The notes: generated by a model not told the origin, from the sequence alone. A DNA stretch of 64,000 bases from Dyadobacter soli (GCF_900101885.1 NZ_FNAN01000006.1:62001-126000); one strand, 5' to 3'. Positions 41,474 to 51,788 are shown, numbered from the stretch's first letter. Made by a program: numbers and translations.

Positions 41474-44383
41474 ATGAACATGACCAGCGCATTACCGCTC
41501 CATAGAACCACTATTTTAGCTGGAAGCATTATGCTGGCTTCCATTTTCAGCATTATTTCTATTCAAAACGGCCAGGAACCGCCGCGGCAATCTGCATTAC
41601 CAGCGGTAACCGCCGACGATTCCTCGCGCCTGTACGTGCCCGATGACCTCGAAGCGACGTTATGGGCGGAAGCGCCGATGTTTTACAATCCGACCAACAT
41701 GGATATCGATGCTAAGGGCCGGGTATGGATCACGGAAGCGGTCAATTACCGCGATTTTAACACTAAACCCGCCGAGCGCCTGAGTCACAAACAAAAAGGC
41801 GACCGGGTAATGATCCTGGAAGACAAAGACGGCGATGGGAAGGCCGAATCGGCCAAAGTGTATGTGGAAGATTCGCTGCTGACTGCGCCGCTTGGCATTG
41901 CGGTGATCGGGAACAAAACAATCGTCTCATGCGCCCCTAACCTGCTCGTGTACACGGACACGAATGGCGACGACAAACCCGACAAACGCGAAGTTTTCCT
42001 GACCGGCTTCGGTGGGTACGATCATGACCATTCGCTGCATTCGCTCATTGTCGGGCCGGATGGGAAGTATTATTTCAATACCGGCAATGCTGGCCCGCAC
42101 AACGTTACCGACAAAAGCGGCTGGACGTTGCGCAGCGGAAGCTTTTACACCGGCGGCACGCCTTACAACAAGAAAAACGAGGGTAACCAGAAGTCTGACG
42201 ATGGCCGCATTTGGGTCGGTGGGCTCGCATTGCGCATTAATCCCGATGGCACGGGGCTGAAAGTACTTGGCCACAACTTCCGTAACAGCTACGAAGTATG
42301 CCTAGACAGCTACGGTAACATGTGGCAGAACGATAACGACGACCAGGTGATCACCTGTCGCGTTTCATTTTTGCAGGAAAATGGTAATGCGGGCTATTTT
42401 TCGGCGGATGGTACCCGCTACTGGCAGGCCGACCGCCGCCCCGGTCAGGATATTTTCACCACCCATTGGCATCAGGAAGATCCGGGCGTAATGCCTGCGG
42501 GTGACAATTCCGGTGCGGGTTCGCCAACGGGGATTGTATTTTATGAAGGAGATGAACTAGGCAACAACTACCGCGGAACGTTGCTAAGCTGTGAAGCCGG
42601 GCGGAATGTGATCTTCGCCTACCAGCCTAAACCGCAAGGTGCAGGCTTCGCATTGAACCGCCGTGACCTGATCAGCTCATTTCCCAAAGTTTCTGAACGT
42701 TATGAATGGTACGAAACCGACCAGGACTACCGCAAATGGTTCCGGCCGTCGGATGTGGCAGTGGGGCCAGACGGGGCCATTTACGTCGCCGATTGGTACG
42801 ATCCGGTGGTCGGTGGGCATGCGATGAAGGACAAAAGGGGTTATGGCCGTATTTACCGCATCACACCGAAAGGTAAAAAGCTGAAAACGCCAAAACTGGA
42901 CTTCACCACGACCGCAGGACTTGTCAATGCATTGCAAAACCCTGCGATCAATGTGCGTGCACTGGGTTTTGAAGGTTTAAGATTAAAAGGAGGCGCTGTG
43001 ATACCGGAAGTTAAACAATTGCTGACGGTGGAAAACCCTTACCATCAGGCACGGGCTATCTGGCTTTTGGCGCAACTGGGCGAGCAGGGTAATGCGGAGG
43101 TGGTGAATTTACTGTCATCGCCGAATGCAATGCACCGGCTCACGGCCTTCCGCGCATTAAAATCGACGGGTAAGGTCAATGCTTATTTTGAGCAAATGTC
43201 GAAAGATACCGATCCTTCCGTGCGGCGGGAAGTGGGGATAGCATTGCGGGACCTTTCTCACAAGGAAGCTTACCCGAGTATTTTCAACTTAATAAAAAAC
43301 TACGACGGCAAGGACCCATGGATGCTTGAAGCAATTGGTACGGCTGCCGACGGGAAGGAAGACAAGGTGTACGCCAACGTGCGGGAGGCGTTTAAGGCCG
43401 ATCCCCCATTTTGGAAACCGCAACGTTCTAATCTCGCGTGGCGGTTGCATCCTGTAATGGCAGTGGAGGAATTGAAGGTCAGGGCGGGCTCGGAGAAAGT
43501 TTCGGAGCCGGAGCGGCGCAAAGCATTGACGGCCATTGGTTTTATCAAAGACAAAAAAGCCGCCGAAGCAATGATTGCATTGTCCAAATCCACATTGCCA
43601 GACGTGGCTTCCCAGGCTTCTTATTGGATCAATTTCCGCAAAAGCAACGACTGGGCCGACCTCATGAACTGGGAAGAAGCCACTGCGCAGGTGATGACGC
43701 CCGCCTACAAACGCATGCTCGACCTGAAAAAGACCGTCGCCGATAAAGCGCAACCTATGCCGCAGCGTATCGAAACCGCCCGGCAAATGGCGTCGGATAT
43801 GAATGGCGGCAATATCCTCGTGGACATGCGCGTGCAAGGGCAGCTGCCTGATACCATCGCGAAATCGGTCAGCGAAATCATCTTCAAAAACCCCGACCAG
43901 AATGTGCGCGTGGTTGCCAGCCAGTTTTTCCCGAGAAACGGCAAGGTTTTGAAAACCGATTTCATTTCCCGGATGAATGCGGACCCGGCGCATGGCGAAA
44001 AGATATTCTCGACTACCTGCGCCGCCTGCCACAAACACGGCAAAACCGGTGCCGAAATCGGGCCGGATTTGACTACTATTCATAAAAAATTCGATAAAGC
44101 GGGCCTCCTCGACGCTATCGTGAACCCGTCAGCTAGCATGGTTTTCGGCTATGAAAGCTACACGATTGTGACCAAAAAGGGCGATACCTACTTCGGCTTT
44201 CTCCTAAGCGACGGCGCGAATGTAGTGCTGAAAGATGCCGCCGGCCAGCAGCACACCATCAAAGCCGATCAGATCAAAACACGGGAGAAAATGCCATCGT
44301 CGTTAATGCCCGAGCCGACCGCATTGGGTTTGAACGAGCAAGATCTGGCTGATTTGACGGGGTATTTGTTGAAATTTAAATGA
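41474..44383 (+). CDS. PVC-type membrane-bound dehydrogenase with HEAT repeats and cytochrome c domain
   Basis: The 969-residue protein has an N-terminal signal/anchor (residues 15-30). A large beta-propeller-like dehydrogenase domain follows (DLEATLWAEAPMFYNPTN, NMDIDAKGRVWITEAVNYR, GPDGAIYVADWYDPVVGG). HEAT-type helical repeats occupy the middle (about 480-760). The C-terminal cytochrome has a single heme site CAACH near residue 848, with a probable Met ligand further on. The domain order matches the planctomycete-type heme-binding family. It likely oxidises a sugar or alcohol in the periplasm, passing electrons to the respiratory chain; substrate unknown. Confidence 0.9.
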   Translation: MNMTSALPLHRTTILAGSIMLASIFSIISIQNGQEPPRQSALPAVTADDSSRLYVPDDLEATLWAEAPMFYNPTNMDIDAKGRVWITEAVNYRDFNTKPAERLSHKQKGDRVMILEDKDGDGKAESAKVYVEDSLLTAPLGIAVIGNKTIVSCAPNLLVYTDTNGDDKPDKREVFLTGFGGYDHDHSLHSLIVGPDGKYYFNTGNAGPHNVTDKSGWTLRSGSFYTGGTPYNKKNEGNQKSDDGRIWVGGLALRINPDGTGLKVLGHNFRNSYEVCLDSYGNMWQNDNDDQVITCRVSFLQENGNAGYFSADGTRYWQADRRPGQDIFTTHWHQEDPGVMPAGDNSGAGSPTGIVFYEGDELGNNYRGTLLSCEAGRNVIFAYQPKPQGAGFALNRRDLISSFPKVSERYEWYETDQDYRKWFRPSDVAVGPDGAIYVADWYDPVVGGHAMKDKRGYGRIYRITPKGKKLKTPKLDFTTTAGLVNALQNPAINVRALGFEGLRLKGGAVIPEVKQLLTVENPYHQARAIWLLAQLGEQGNAEVVNLLSSPNAMHRLTAFRALKSTGKVNAYFEQMSKDTDPSVRREVGIALRDLSHKEAYPSIFNLIKNYDGKDPWMLEAIGTAADGKEDKVYANVREAFKADPPFWKPQRSNLAWRLHPVMAVEELKVRAGSEKVSEPERRKALTAIGFIKDKKAAEAMIALSKSTLPDVASQASYWINFRKSNDWADLMNWEEATAQVMTPAYKRMLDLKKTVADKAQPMPQRIETARQMASDMNGGNILVDMRVQGQLPDTIAKSVSEIIFKNPDQNVRVVASQFFPRNGKVLKTDFISRMNADPAHGEKIFSTTCAACHKHGKTGAEIGPDLTTIHKKFDKAGLLDAIVNPSASMVFGYESYTIVTKKGDTYFGFLLSDGANVVLKDAAGQQHTIKADQIKTREKMPSSLMPEPTALGLNEQDLADLTGYLLKFK

Positions 44384-44402
44384 TGGCTAACCGCGTAACA
44401 AA

Positions 44403-44580
44403 CATTATCACGGTGCGCTGCACCTCACATCTTGCACACAAATACCCCGTTTCTACAAATATTTTGGTGCTCTGCACCTGTCGTTCGCTAGAAACCCGGA
44501 ACGATAGGGGCAGCGCCCCAAAATATTTGTAGAATGGTTGATTTCAAAATTGTTTTGAGGTGCAGCGCACCGTAATAAAT
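44403..44580. repeat. Nested palindromic repeat with GGTGC/GCACC core (family copy 2)
   Basis: The outer arms (44403-44425 and 44558-44580) carry CGGTGCGCTGCACCT and its complement. The inner arms (44453-44486 and 44499-44532) begin and end with CTACAAATATTTT and its complement. The same words occur in the repeat at 3042-3127, including CTACAAATAT and GGTGCTC.GCACCT. Confidence 0.75.
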
Positions 44581-44670
44581 GCGCCGAAAGAAAAGCGGCA
44601 TCGCTGTGCATTATCAATCGGTTCCTTTTTTATTACAATTTTAAATACTGGATAATAAAAACAAATAATA

Positions 44671-44678
44671 TAACTTTG
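44671..44678 (+). promoter_or_regulatory. Probable -7 box for the ECF sigma gene
   Basis: TAACTTTG matches TAnnTTTG and lies 41 nt before the start codon. No clear -33 element is present. Confidence 0.45.
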
Positions 44679-44719
44679 CCAGAATCCTGTTTCCTGATCC
44701 TTAACAAAAACTAGCCGCA

Positions 44720-45295
44720 ATGGTGGATAACGACAAAGCCGGCCACCTGCTCCTCGCATTGCAAAAAGGCGATGCGGAAGCATTTACGGCGATTTATAAG
44801 GCCTATTGGTACGATATGTTCCTGGTCGCGTACCGGAAGCTGCGTAACAAGGAGGCCGCCGAGGAGATCGTGCAGGACATTTTCCTGCGGGTCTGGCGGG
44901 AACGGGATACCCTGCACATCGAAAACCTGAACTACTACCTTTTCTCCGCCGTCCGCTACGAGGTCATCGATCACATCCGCGCGAAAGGCCGCACCTTCGA
45001 ATACCTCGACTACTATGGCGCAGTAGACTCAATTCAGGATTTGAATACCGAAAACCAGCTCGCGCTGGACGAGCTGCTGCGGGTAATCGACGAATGCCTG
45101 CACATTCTCCCCGAAAAAACCCGCGAAATTTTCCGCCTGCATAAGCTCGAATACTGGCCCATTTCCCGCATTGCTCCCCGCTTCGGCCTCTCCGAAAAGG
45201 CCGTAGAATACCACCTCACCAAATCCGTCCGCGTCGTTCGGACCCATTTAAAAGAAGTAATGATCCTCCTACTCGCCGCATCCGGGCTATTCTAA
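44720..45295 (+). CDS. RNA polymerase ECF-type sigma-70 factor
   Basis: The 191-residue protein has sigma region 2 (AFTAIYKAYWYDMFLVAYR, then EEIVQDIFLRVWRERD) and region 4 (LPEKTREIFRLHKLEYWPIS, then LSEKAVEYHLTKSVRVVR). This is the Bacteroidetes-expanded SigW-like family. It precedes a FecR-type anti-sigma and a SusC/SusD pair, so it should activate them when a substrate is sensed at the outer membrane. Confidence 0.95.
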   Translation: MVDNDKAGHLLLALQKGDAEAFTAIYKAYWYDMFLVAYRKLRNKEAAEEIVQDIFLRVWRERDTLHIENLNYYLFSAVRYEVIDHIRAKGRTFEYLDYYGAVDSIQDLNTENQLALDELLRVIDECLHILPEKTREIFRLHKLEYWPISRIAPRFGLSEKAVEYHLTKSVRVVRTHLKEVMILLLAASGLF

Positions 45296-45370
45296 CCTTC
45301 CTCCCATTCCTCCATCCTCCCATCCTCCATTTTTCCCTTACTCCCCTTCTTCCACCCTCCCTTCCTCCCA
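45296..45370. repeat. Pyrimidine-rich tract (copy B of the purine/pyrimidine element)
   Basis: About 75 nt of almost pure C/T (CCTCCATCCTCCCATCCTCC type) between the ECF sigma and FecR genes. It resembles one arm of the element at 41383-41470, without an evident purine arm. Confidence 0.65.
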
Positions 45371-45514
45371 CACGTCATTATCTTTTTCAAAGAACTTTCT
45401 CCCCACAAAGGCTTTCTAATTGCACAATTCAAATATTTTCTAAATCTATTTAGGGAATGCTGCCATTTCTTCGGCTTATCATTTTGAAGGCCTGATTTTA
45501 CCCGATACACATCA

Positions 45515-46582
45515 ATGAACAATAAGGAATGGCACGCCCTGCTCCTGAAATACCGGGAGGGAAGCTGCACAAAGGAGGAAATGCTGAAAATTCACCACTG
45601 GTACGAAGGCCTCAATGCCGACGGACTGGCGGTGCTCAACGACCAGGAAAAGCGTGAGATGGAGGAGAGAATGCTGGGCAGGCTGGCCTTGGAAACGTCT
45701 GCCACAGGCGCACCTGCGGTGGAATATGCGGAGCCGGTTGTGTTGAGAAATTGGTGGCGTAGCGCGGCGGTATACCTCTCGACGGCGGCGGCTGTGCTGC
45801 TGGTGATCGGTTTGTGGGTATTTCCGGGCAAAAACGCGCGCCGGGCCGGAGTAATGCAGGAAAAACTATTTGTACAAGCACCCAACAGCCGCCTGATCAC
45901 CGAAGAGAACACAACGAAAGTTCCGAAACGCCTGACATTGAGCGACCGCAGCACGGTAATACTCGAACCGGGTGCCAAAATCGTTTTCCCCGCATCATTT
46001 ACCGGTGATAAGCGCACCGTGCAGCTCACGGGCGATGCATTCTTCCAGATCACGCGCAATCCCGACCAACCCTTCCTGGTGTACAGCGGCAAACTCATCA
46101 CCCGCGTGCTCGGGACCAGTTTCAGGATCAAAAACAGTGCGAAGGATCAGGCGCTCGAAGTGGAAGTAGTGACCGGGAAAGTGTCCGTGTTTGAAAACCG
46201 GGAGGCATTCAGTGAAGTTGATTCGGTTGATAATCAGGGTAATGGTGTAGTGCTGACGCCCAATCAACGCGTTACCTACTTCCCCGAAAGCCGCCACCTG
46301 ATGACCGGCCTGGTACCCGAACCGGTGAAAGCTTCGACGACTACGCAGGAAACCAAAATGATTTTTAACGATGAAAAGCTGGAAAAGATAGCGGAAACGT
46401 TGCAGGGAGTTTACGGGATCGAGATCGTTTTCGAAAACGACCGCATCGCGCATTGCAGCTTCACCGGCGACCTTACCGACATGCAGCTTTACGACAAGCT
46501 GGCGCTCGTTTGCAAATCCAACGGTGCCGATTACGAAGTGAAAGGTACACGCATTCTGATCAACGGTCGCGGCTGCGACTGA
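45515..46582 (+). CDS. FecR-family anti-sigma / signal transducer
   Basis: The 355-residue protein has an N-terminal cytoplasmic helical domain, a single transmembrane helix near residues 87-108 (AAVYLSTAAAVLLVIGLWVF), the FecR domain (LSDRSTVILEPGAKIVFPAS) and a C-terminal DUF4974-like secretin/TonB short motif (IFNDEKLEKIAETLQGVYGI-like). It should hold the ECF sigma until the SusC receptor signals through its N-terminal STN-type domain. Confidence 0.93.
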   Translation: MNNKEWHALLLKYREGSCTKEEMLKIHHWYEGLNADGLAVLNDQEKREMEERMLGRLALETSATGAPAVEYAEPVVLRNWWRSAAVYLSTAAAVLLVIGLWVFPGKNARRAGVMQEKLFVQAPNSRLITEENTTKVPKRLTLSDRSTVILEPGAKIVFPASFTGDKRTVQLTGDAFFQITRNPDQPFLVYSGKLITRVLGTSFRIKNSAKDQALEVEVVTGKVSVFENREAFSEVDSVDNQGNGVVLTPNQRVTYFPESRHLMTGLVPEPVKASTTTQETKMIFNDEKLEKIAETLQGVYGIEIVFENDRIAHCSFTGDLTDMQLYDKLALVCKSNGADYEVKGTRILINGRGCD

Positions 46583-46758
46583 GTTTTACCAAATCCTAAA
46601 CCCTTAACTATGAACCCATAAAACTACCCTGCTAACCCAAAACGAAGAAACCGATAGTGTACCACCACTACCGGCTTCGGGAATGCCTGCTTACGTGATC
46701 CTGGACAGACGGTAAGCGGGCGGATGTCCTGTTTTTCACAAATAGAACCTTCAAAAAT
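46583..46758 (+). promoter_or_regulatory. Leader of the susC gene with inverted repeats
   Basis: The 176-nt leader holds CTGCTTAC and GTAAGCGG arms about 18 nt apart, and GGACA with TGTCC arms followed by TTTTT near 46728-46738. This could be an attenuator or an ECF-controlled promoter region. The assignment is weak. Confidence 0.3.
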
Positions 46759-49700
46759 ATGCAAAAAACCCAACAGTTAAAATGGTGTGCATCACTATGC
46801 ATGGTCATGAAAATAACATTTGCCCAAATCCTTTTTGCAGTGGTTTTTACGACGCTCACCCACGCCGCGAGCGAGGGACGTGCGCAGGAAATCATGGAGC
46901 GAATGGTGACGATCCATGCGCAGAATGCCGAACTGAGAAATGTACTGCGCGACATCGAGGCGCAGGCCGACGTGAAGTTTGCTTACAGCCAGAAAAATAT
47001 CCGGGCAGAACGTACCGTGGATGTGCATATCAACCGTCAGAAGCTTTCGGCAGCGCTGAGCTCGCTGCTTGACCCATTGCACATTGCCTATGAACTTACG
47101 GCTGGCCGTATTTTGCTAACGGCCGAAACCGGCGCTGTATCGGAACCGCAGCAGACGGAGCCGGCCGAAACACTTGCCGCACCCGCATTGGCGATGGTGA
47201 AAGGCAAGGTGATCGATGAAAACAATGCGGGCCTGCCGGGTGTGAGTGTGATCATCAAAGGCACGCAGAAAGGTACCACTACCGATCAGGAAGGTGCATT
47301 TGCCCTCGAAGTGATCGAACAGAATGCGAAGCTGGTGTTCAGTTTTGTGGGCTACAAGCCGCAGGAAGTGGCCGTGGGTGGCCAGACGAACATTTCGGTC
47401 ACCATGCAGCCCGACAACCAGGCGCTCGAAGAAGTGGTGGTTGTGGGTTATGGATCGGTAAGAAAGAGTGACCTGACGGGCTCGGTAGCAAGTATTAAAG
47501 GCGATGCGATCCGTGAAATGCCCGTTACCTCGGTGGATCAGGCGATCCAGTCGCGGGCGCCGGGCGTGCAAGTAACGCAAACCTCGGGCGCGCCGGGCGG
47601 CGGTATCTCCATCCGCGTGCGGGGTGCGAACTCGATCAACAGCGGTAGCGAGCCGCTTTACGTGATTGACGGTTTCCCTATTTACCCCGATAATGGCGCA
47701 TTAGGCACCAGCGGTAACCGCCAGCCTACCAATGCGATGGCGACCATTAACCCCAACGAAATCGAATCCATTGAAATACTCAAAGATGCCTCCGCGACCT
47801 CCATTTATGGTTCCCGTGGTGCCAATGGAGTAATCCTGATCACCACCAAGCGTGGTAAGGAAGGCCAGAGCCGCGTCGACTACGATGGTTCCTATTCGTT
47901 CCAAACCATTGCACGTGAGGTAGATGTACTGAATGGCGCCGATTATGCCCGCTACATTAATATGCTCGAACGCAGCCAGGGTGGAAATCCCCGCTATACC
48001 GACGCGCAGATCGGGCAAATCGGCAAGGGTACCGACTGGTGGGACGTGGTTTCACGCACCGGCGGGCTTTCCAATCACCAGCTTTCGTTTACCGGCGGTA
48101 ACAAGGGAATGCGTTACGCGTTTGTAGGTAATTATCTGAATAACAAGGGGATCATTAAAAATACGGATTTCAACCGCTACGGTTTCCGGATGAACCTGGA
48201 TAATGATTTCCTGAAAGGTAAGGCAACGCTGAGCAATAGCTGGTCGTTCAACCGCTCGGGCAGCAGCAATGTGCCTACGGATCGCGGCGGGCCTGGCGGT
48301 ATCGTGATCACGGCATTGGGCCTCGATCCTACCGGGCCGGTTTACGATCAGAACGGCGGATACCAGTACGCGAGCTACGACCAGCGTTTTATGACCAACC
48401 CATTGGCCGAAGCTACGGAAGGTTACGATAAGGATTTTACCAACCGCCTTTTCGGTACTTCGGCGCTGAGCGTGAACATTCTGGAAGGTCTGAAATTCCG
48501 TACCAGCCTCGGCCTCGATATTGTAAATGCGCGCCGGACTACTTTTTACAACAACTTCACATACCTGGGCCGCCAGAATGGCCGTGAGTTGCAGAAAGCG
48601 AATCGGAACTCTAATAACATATTGAATGAGAATATTTTAACATACAATAAAGAGATTGCCAAGGGGCATTATCTTGACGTTACACTCGGCTATACTTATC
48701 AAAAGGAAATTAATTACTTCGAATCGAATGCCACCCGCGGGCTTCCTTCCGACGACATCGACGCGGTGAATATGCAGAATGGGAGCCGGCCGTTGGTACC
48801 GACGTCGGGGCGTGTGGAATGGGAGCTGATGTCGATGCTGGGACGTATCAACTACAATCTCAAAGACCGTTACCTGCTCACGGTGACGCTCCGCCGCGAT
48901 GGTTCTTCGAAATTCGGTCCGAATAACAAATGGGCTACTTTCCCTTCGGCGGCGGTCGGCTGGCGTGTGGTGAATGAGGAGTTTTTCAAAAACTCGGGGT
49001 TAGGGAAGATTTTTGATGATTTCAAAATTCGCGCAAGCTATGGTTTGACCGGTAACTCGCAAATTCCGGTGTACCGTTCGGTAGCGGGTTTGATACCTTA
49101 CAATTACGTTTTCGGTGGTGTGCCTACGCTCGTTTCCGGATATGCGCCTAACCGTATTCCTAACTCGGATTTGAAATGGGAGAGTACCTCGATGCTCAAT
49201 GTCGGTCTCGATTTTGCATTGCTGAACAATCGCCTGAGCCTCACTGTCGACGCATTCAAAAACAAAACTACTGACCTGCTGCTTGATGTTTCGATCCCGC
49301 AAAGTACCGGTTTCAGCACTATAATGCTTAACTCCGGCTCGCTGAGCAACAAGGGCCTGGAATTCTCGGCCAATTATAAACTGATCAGTACCAATGCATT
49401 GACATGGGACGTGAGTGGTAATGTTTCGATTTTAAGAAACAAAATCCTCGACCTCGGTATGAGCACGCCATTCTTCTCCAACAGCACCAGCGGTCACCTC
49501 GGTGTGCTGGGCAGCTGGGTACAGGGCGGCAATCCCATCGGCGTATGGAGCGGGTATAACTACATTGGTTTGTTCCAATCCGACGAGGAAGGCAAAAGCT
49601 ACTCAGCCAAAGCGGGTTATCCAAAATACGAGGACGTAAACGGCGACGGTAAGTATACCACCGATGATTTCAAGATCATCGGCGACCCGAACCCGAAACT

Positions 49701-50187
49701 GACCTGGGGTTTCAATACCAGCCTGAAATACAAGGGCTTTGATCTGGGAGTATTCTTCCGCGGCGTGCATGGCAACAAGATCCGTAACCTGCAACAATCC
49801 GAAATGGGTGACGGCGTGCAAAAAATCAACCAGATCGCCAATATCCTGACCGATTCGTGGACACCGGAAAATCCGAATGCATCCCGTCCGGTAATCGATG
49901 GCCGCCGCGATTTCATTTCTTTCCGCCGGTCGTCATTCTTCATCCAGGATGGTTCGTTCGTGCGCCTGCAGAATCTCTCGCTCGGGTACACGCTCCCGAT
50001 CAAGAGCGCCTACATCCGCAATGCGCGCGTGTATGTGAGCGGGCAAAACCTCTTCCTGATCACCAAATACAAGGGTTTCGACCCCGAAGTGAACAACCAG
50101 GGACAGAACAACCTGAACCGCGGCGACGATTACGATGCTTATCCGCGCGCGCGCCAGTTCACAGTGGGTGTTAATCTTGGTATTTAA
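46759..50187 (+). CDS. SusC/RagA-family TonB-dependent outer-membrane transporter with STN domain
   Basis: The 1142-residue protein has a signal region, an STN domain near residues 48-120 (NAELRNVLRDIEAQADVKFA), a carboxypeptidase-like regulatory domain (GKVIDENNAGLPGVSVIIKG), the SusC signature LEEVVVVGYGSVRKSDLTGS with the plug domain, and the 22-strand-type barrel to the end. The STN domain shows it signals through the FecR/ECF pair upstream. It imports an oligosaccharide or other bulky ligand together with the SusD partner 26 nt downstream. Confidence 0.96.
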   Translation: MQKTQQLKWCASLCMVMKITFAQILFAVVFTTLTHAASEGRAQEIMERMVTIHAQNAELRNVLRDIEAQADVKFAYSQKNIRAERTVDVHINRQKLSAALSSLLDPLHIAYELTAGRILLTAETGAVSEPQQTEPAETLAAPALAMVKGKVIDENNAGLPGVSVIIKGTQKGTTTDQEGAFALEVIEQNAKLVFSFVGYKPQEVAVGGQTNISVTMQPDNQALEEVVVVGYGSVRKSDLTGSVASIKGDAIREMPVTSVDQAIQSRAPGVQVTQTSGAPGGGISIRVRGANSINSGSEPLYVIDGFPIYPDNGALGTSGNRQPTNAMATINPNEIESIEILKDASATSIYGSRGANGVILITTKRGKEGQSRVDYDGSYSFQTIAREVDVLNGADYARYINMLERSQGGNPRYTDAQIGQIGKGTDWWDVVSRTGGLSNHQLSFTGGNKGMRYAFVGNYLNNKGIIKNTDFNRYGFRMNLDNDFLKGKATLSNSWSFNRSGSSNVPTDRGGPGGIVITALGLDPTGPVYDQNGGYQYASYDQRFMTNPLAEATEGYDKDFTNRLFGTSALSVNILEGLKFRTSLGLDIVNARRTTFYNNFTYLGRQNGRELQKANRNSNNILNENILTYNKEIAKGHYLDVTLGYTYQKEINYFESNATRGLPSDDIDAVNMQNGSRPLVPTSGRVEWELMSMLGRINYNLKDRYLLTVTLRRDGSSKFGPNNKWATFPSAAVGWRVVNEEFFKNSGLGKIFDDFKIRASYGLTGNSQIPVYRSVAGLIPYNYVFGGVPTLVSGYAPNRIPNSDLKWESTSMLNVGLDFALLNNRLSLTVDAFKNKTTDLLLDVSIPQSTGFSTIMLNSGSLSNKGLEFSANYKLISTNALTWDVSGNVSILRNKILDLGMSTPFFSNSTSGHLGVLGSWVQGGNPIGVWSGYNYIGLFQSDEEGKSYSAKAGYPKYEDVNGDGKYTTDDFKIIGDPNPKLTWGFNTSLKYKGFDLGVFFRGVHGNKIRNLQQSEMGDGVQKINQIANILTDSWTPENPNASRPVIDGRRDFISFRRSSFFIQDGSFVRLQNLSLGYTLPIKSAYIRNARVYVSGQNLFLITKYKGFDPEVNNQGQNNLNRGDDYDAYPRARQFTVGVNLGI

Positions 50188-50213
50188 TATTTCAAATTGA
50201 AAATCAGTTTGTT

Positions 50214-51782
50214 ATGAAAAAGTCATTTTTATATAAAATCAGATTGACGGGTCTTTCGGCATTACTTTTCGCGGTGGCAGGTTGCTCGGATTTGAAGGAA
50301 AAACCCGATTTTATTAATCCGGATACCTTTTACAAAACCGCGGCGGAGCTGACGCTCGGCGTGAATGCGGTTTACGACGATCTCAATTCGCAATACTCAG
50401 GCTACTTCTACGATCGTTATGTATTTGAATGTCTGATAGGTTACCAGGTGGGATGGGAGAAAGGGCCGCTGCAATACAACCTGGGCAATGTGAACCCGGC
50501 CGATGAATATATCGAGGCTTACTGGGGGATCTGCTACCGCTCGATCAACCGGGCGAATGCGATCATCGAAACCGCCGATGCCATGAAAGATCCGACGAAC
50601 GAAGCGTTGATCAAGCGCGTCAAAGGAGAAGCGCTGTTTTTGCGCGCATTCTACTATTACAGCTTGCTGAGCTATTTCGATAATGTGCCGCTGACGATCA
50701 AATCGACCCAAAATATCTCGGAATTGCCGTCGAATACCGGTGGTAAAGCGGCTGTAATCGAGCAGATTTACGCGGATAGCAAAGCGGCAGCTGATTTGCT
50801 GCCAGCCAGCTATACCGGCGCGGATATCGGTCGCGCTACCAAATGGGCCGCGAAATCGATTTTGATGAAAACGCAGCTTTGGGATGAAAAATGGGCCGAA
50901 GCGAAAGCTACGGGCGAGGATATCATTAATAATAGCGGCATTACGCTGTTCGCCGATTTCTCCCACAATTTTGATTTAAGTCATGAAAATCAGGGAGAAA
51001 GGATCTTCGAAGCGCAGGTTTCGGCCTCGGCCAACCCGAACGAGTTCAATGTGCATTCCATGCACTTTAACCCGGAAGATTTTCCGAGTGAACTGGGCGG
51101 ATCGGGTTGGAGCTGGCTGAGCGCTACGCAGGAATTCCGTGCCAGTTATGATCCAAAGGATAAGCGCATTGCAGGAACGTTCATTGAGAGTTATCCTACG
51201 GGGCGTTTTGGTAAAATTAACGGCACTTACCCGATCGTGCATTGGAGCGAGAAGGCCGACTATAACCTCTCGCGTTTCGGAGGCGTAGTGAAATCGGATG
51301 CCGACCCGAAAGACCAGGCACAGATGATTTTCGGGAAAGCGTGGGCGGCGAAGATCGTAGAGCTGGATAAGAGCAATGCGGCTACCGAGAAAAACACGAT
51401 TTACATTCGCCTGGCCGACATTCTGCTCGGCCATTCCGAAGCTTGCAACGAAAGCGGGCAAGGCGATGCATATGCGTCGATTAACAAGGTGCGTACCCGC
51501 GCAGGTCTGACTCCGTTGAAAGGGCTTACACAAGCGACCCTGCGCGACGCGATCATCCACGAACGCATGCAGGAGTTTGTTTTCGAACAGGTGATGTACC
51601 CCGAATTACGCCGGAAAAGCAAGCTGGGCGGGGCGGTGGATTACCTCGGAAAGGAAATCAAACATTTTGCCGAGAAATACAATCTCGACCGCGCGCCCAA
51701 AGAGCGTGACTATGTGTTGCCGCTGCCGCAAAAAGAGCTGCTGGGCAACCCGAATGTGAAGCAGAACGCCATTTGGCAATAA
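50214..51782 (+). CDS. SusD/RagB-family outer-membrane lipoprotein
   Basis: The 522-residue protein has a lipoprotein signal (SALLFAVAGC, Cys near residue 23). SusD features follow: the N-terminal NPDTFYKTAAELTLGVNAVY, the TPR-like helices with RVKGEALFLRAFYYYSLL, and the C-terminal RAPKERDYVLPLPQKELLGN. It caps the SusC barrel and binds the substrate at the cell surface. Confidence 0.95.
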   Translation: MKKSFLYKIRLTGLSALLFAVAGCSDLKEKPDFINPDTFYKTAAELTLGVNAVYDDLNSQYSGYFYDRYVFECLIGYQVGWEKGPLQYNLGNVNPADEYIEAYWGICYRSINRANAIIETADAMKDPTNEALIKRVKGEALFLRAFYYYSLLSYFDNVPLTIKSTQNISELPSNTGGKAAVIEQIYADSKAAADLLPASYTGADIGRATKWAAKSILMKTQLWDEKWAEAKATGEDIINNSGITLFADFSHNFDLSHENQGERIFEAQVSASANPNEFNVHSMHFNPEDFPSELGGSGWSWLSATQEFRASYDPKDKRIAGTFIESYPTGRFGKINGTYPIVHWSEKADYNLSRFGGVVKSDADPKDQAQMIFGKAWAAKIVELDKSNAATEKNTIYIRLADILLGHSEACNESGQGDAYASINKVRTRAGLTPLKGLTQATLRDAIIHERMQEFVFEQVMYPELRRKSKLGGAVDYLGKEIKHFAEKYNLDRAPKERDYVLPLPQKELLGNPNVKQNAIWQ

Positions 51783-51788
51783 GTTGAG

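Larger units (their letters stand above)
44384..44719. other. 336-nt spacer holding a nested palindrome and a promoter
   Basis: Between the cytochrome gene and the ECF sigma gene I see only the nested dyad at 44403-44580 and a -7 match at 44671-44678. There is no ORF worth calling. Confidence 0.6.

Noticed and set aside
45292-45570. Minus-strand 92-residue ORF rich in Gly, Lys and Glu
   Set aside because: It is the translated pyrimidine tract and overlaps the fecR start.
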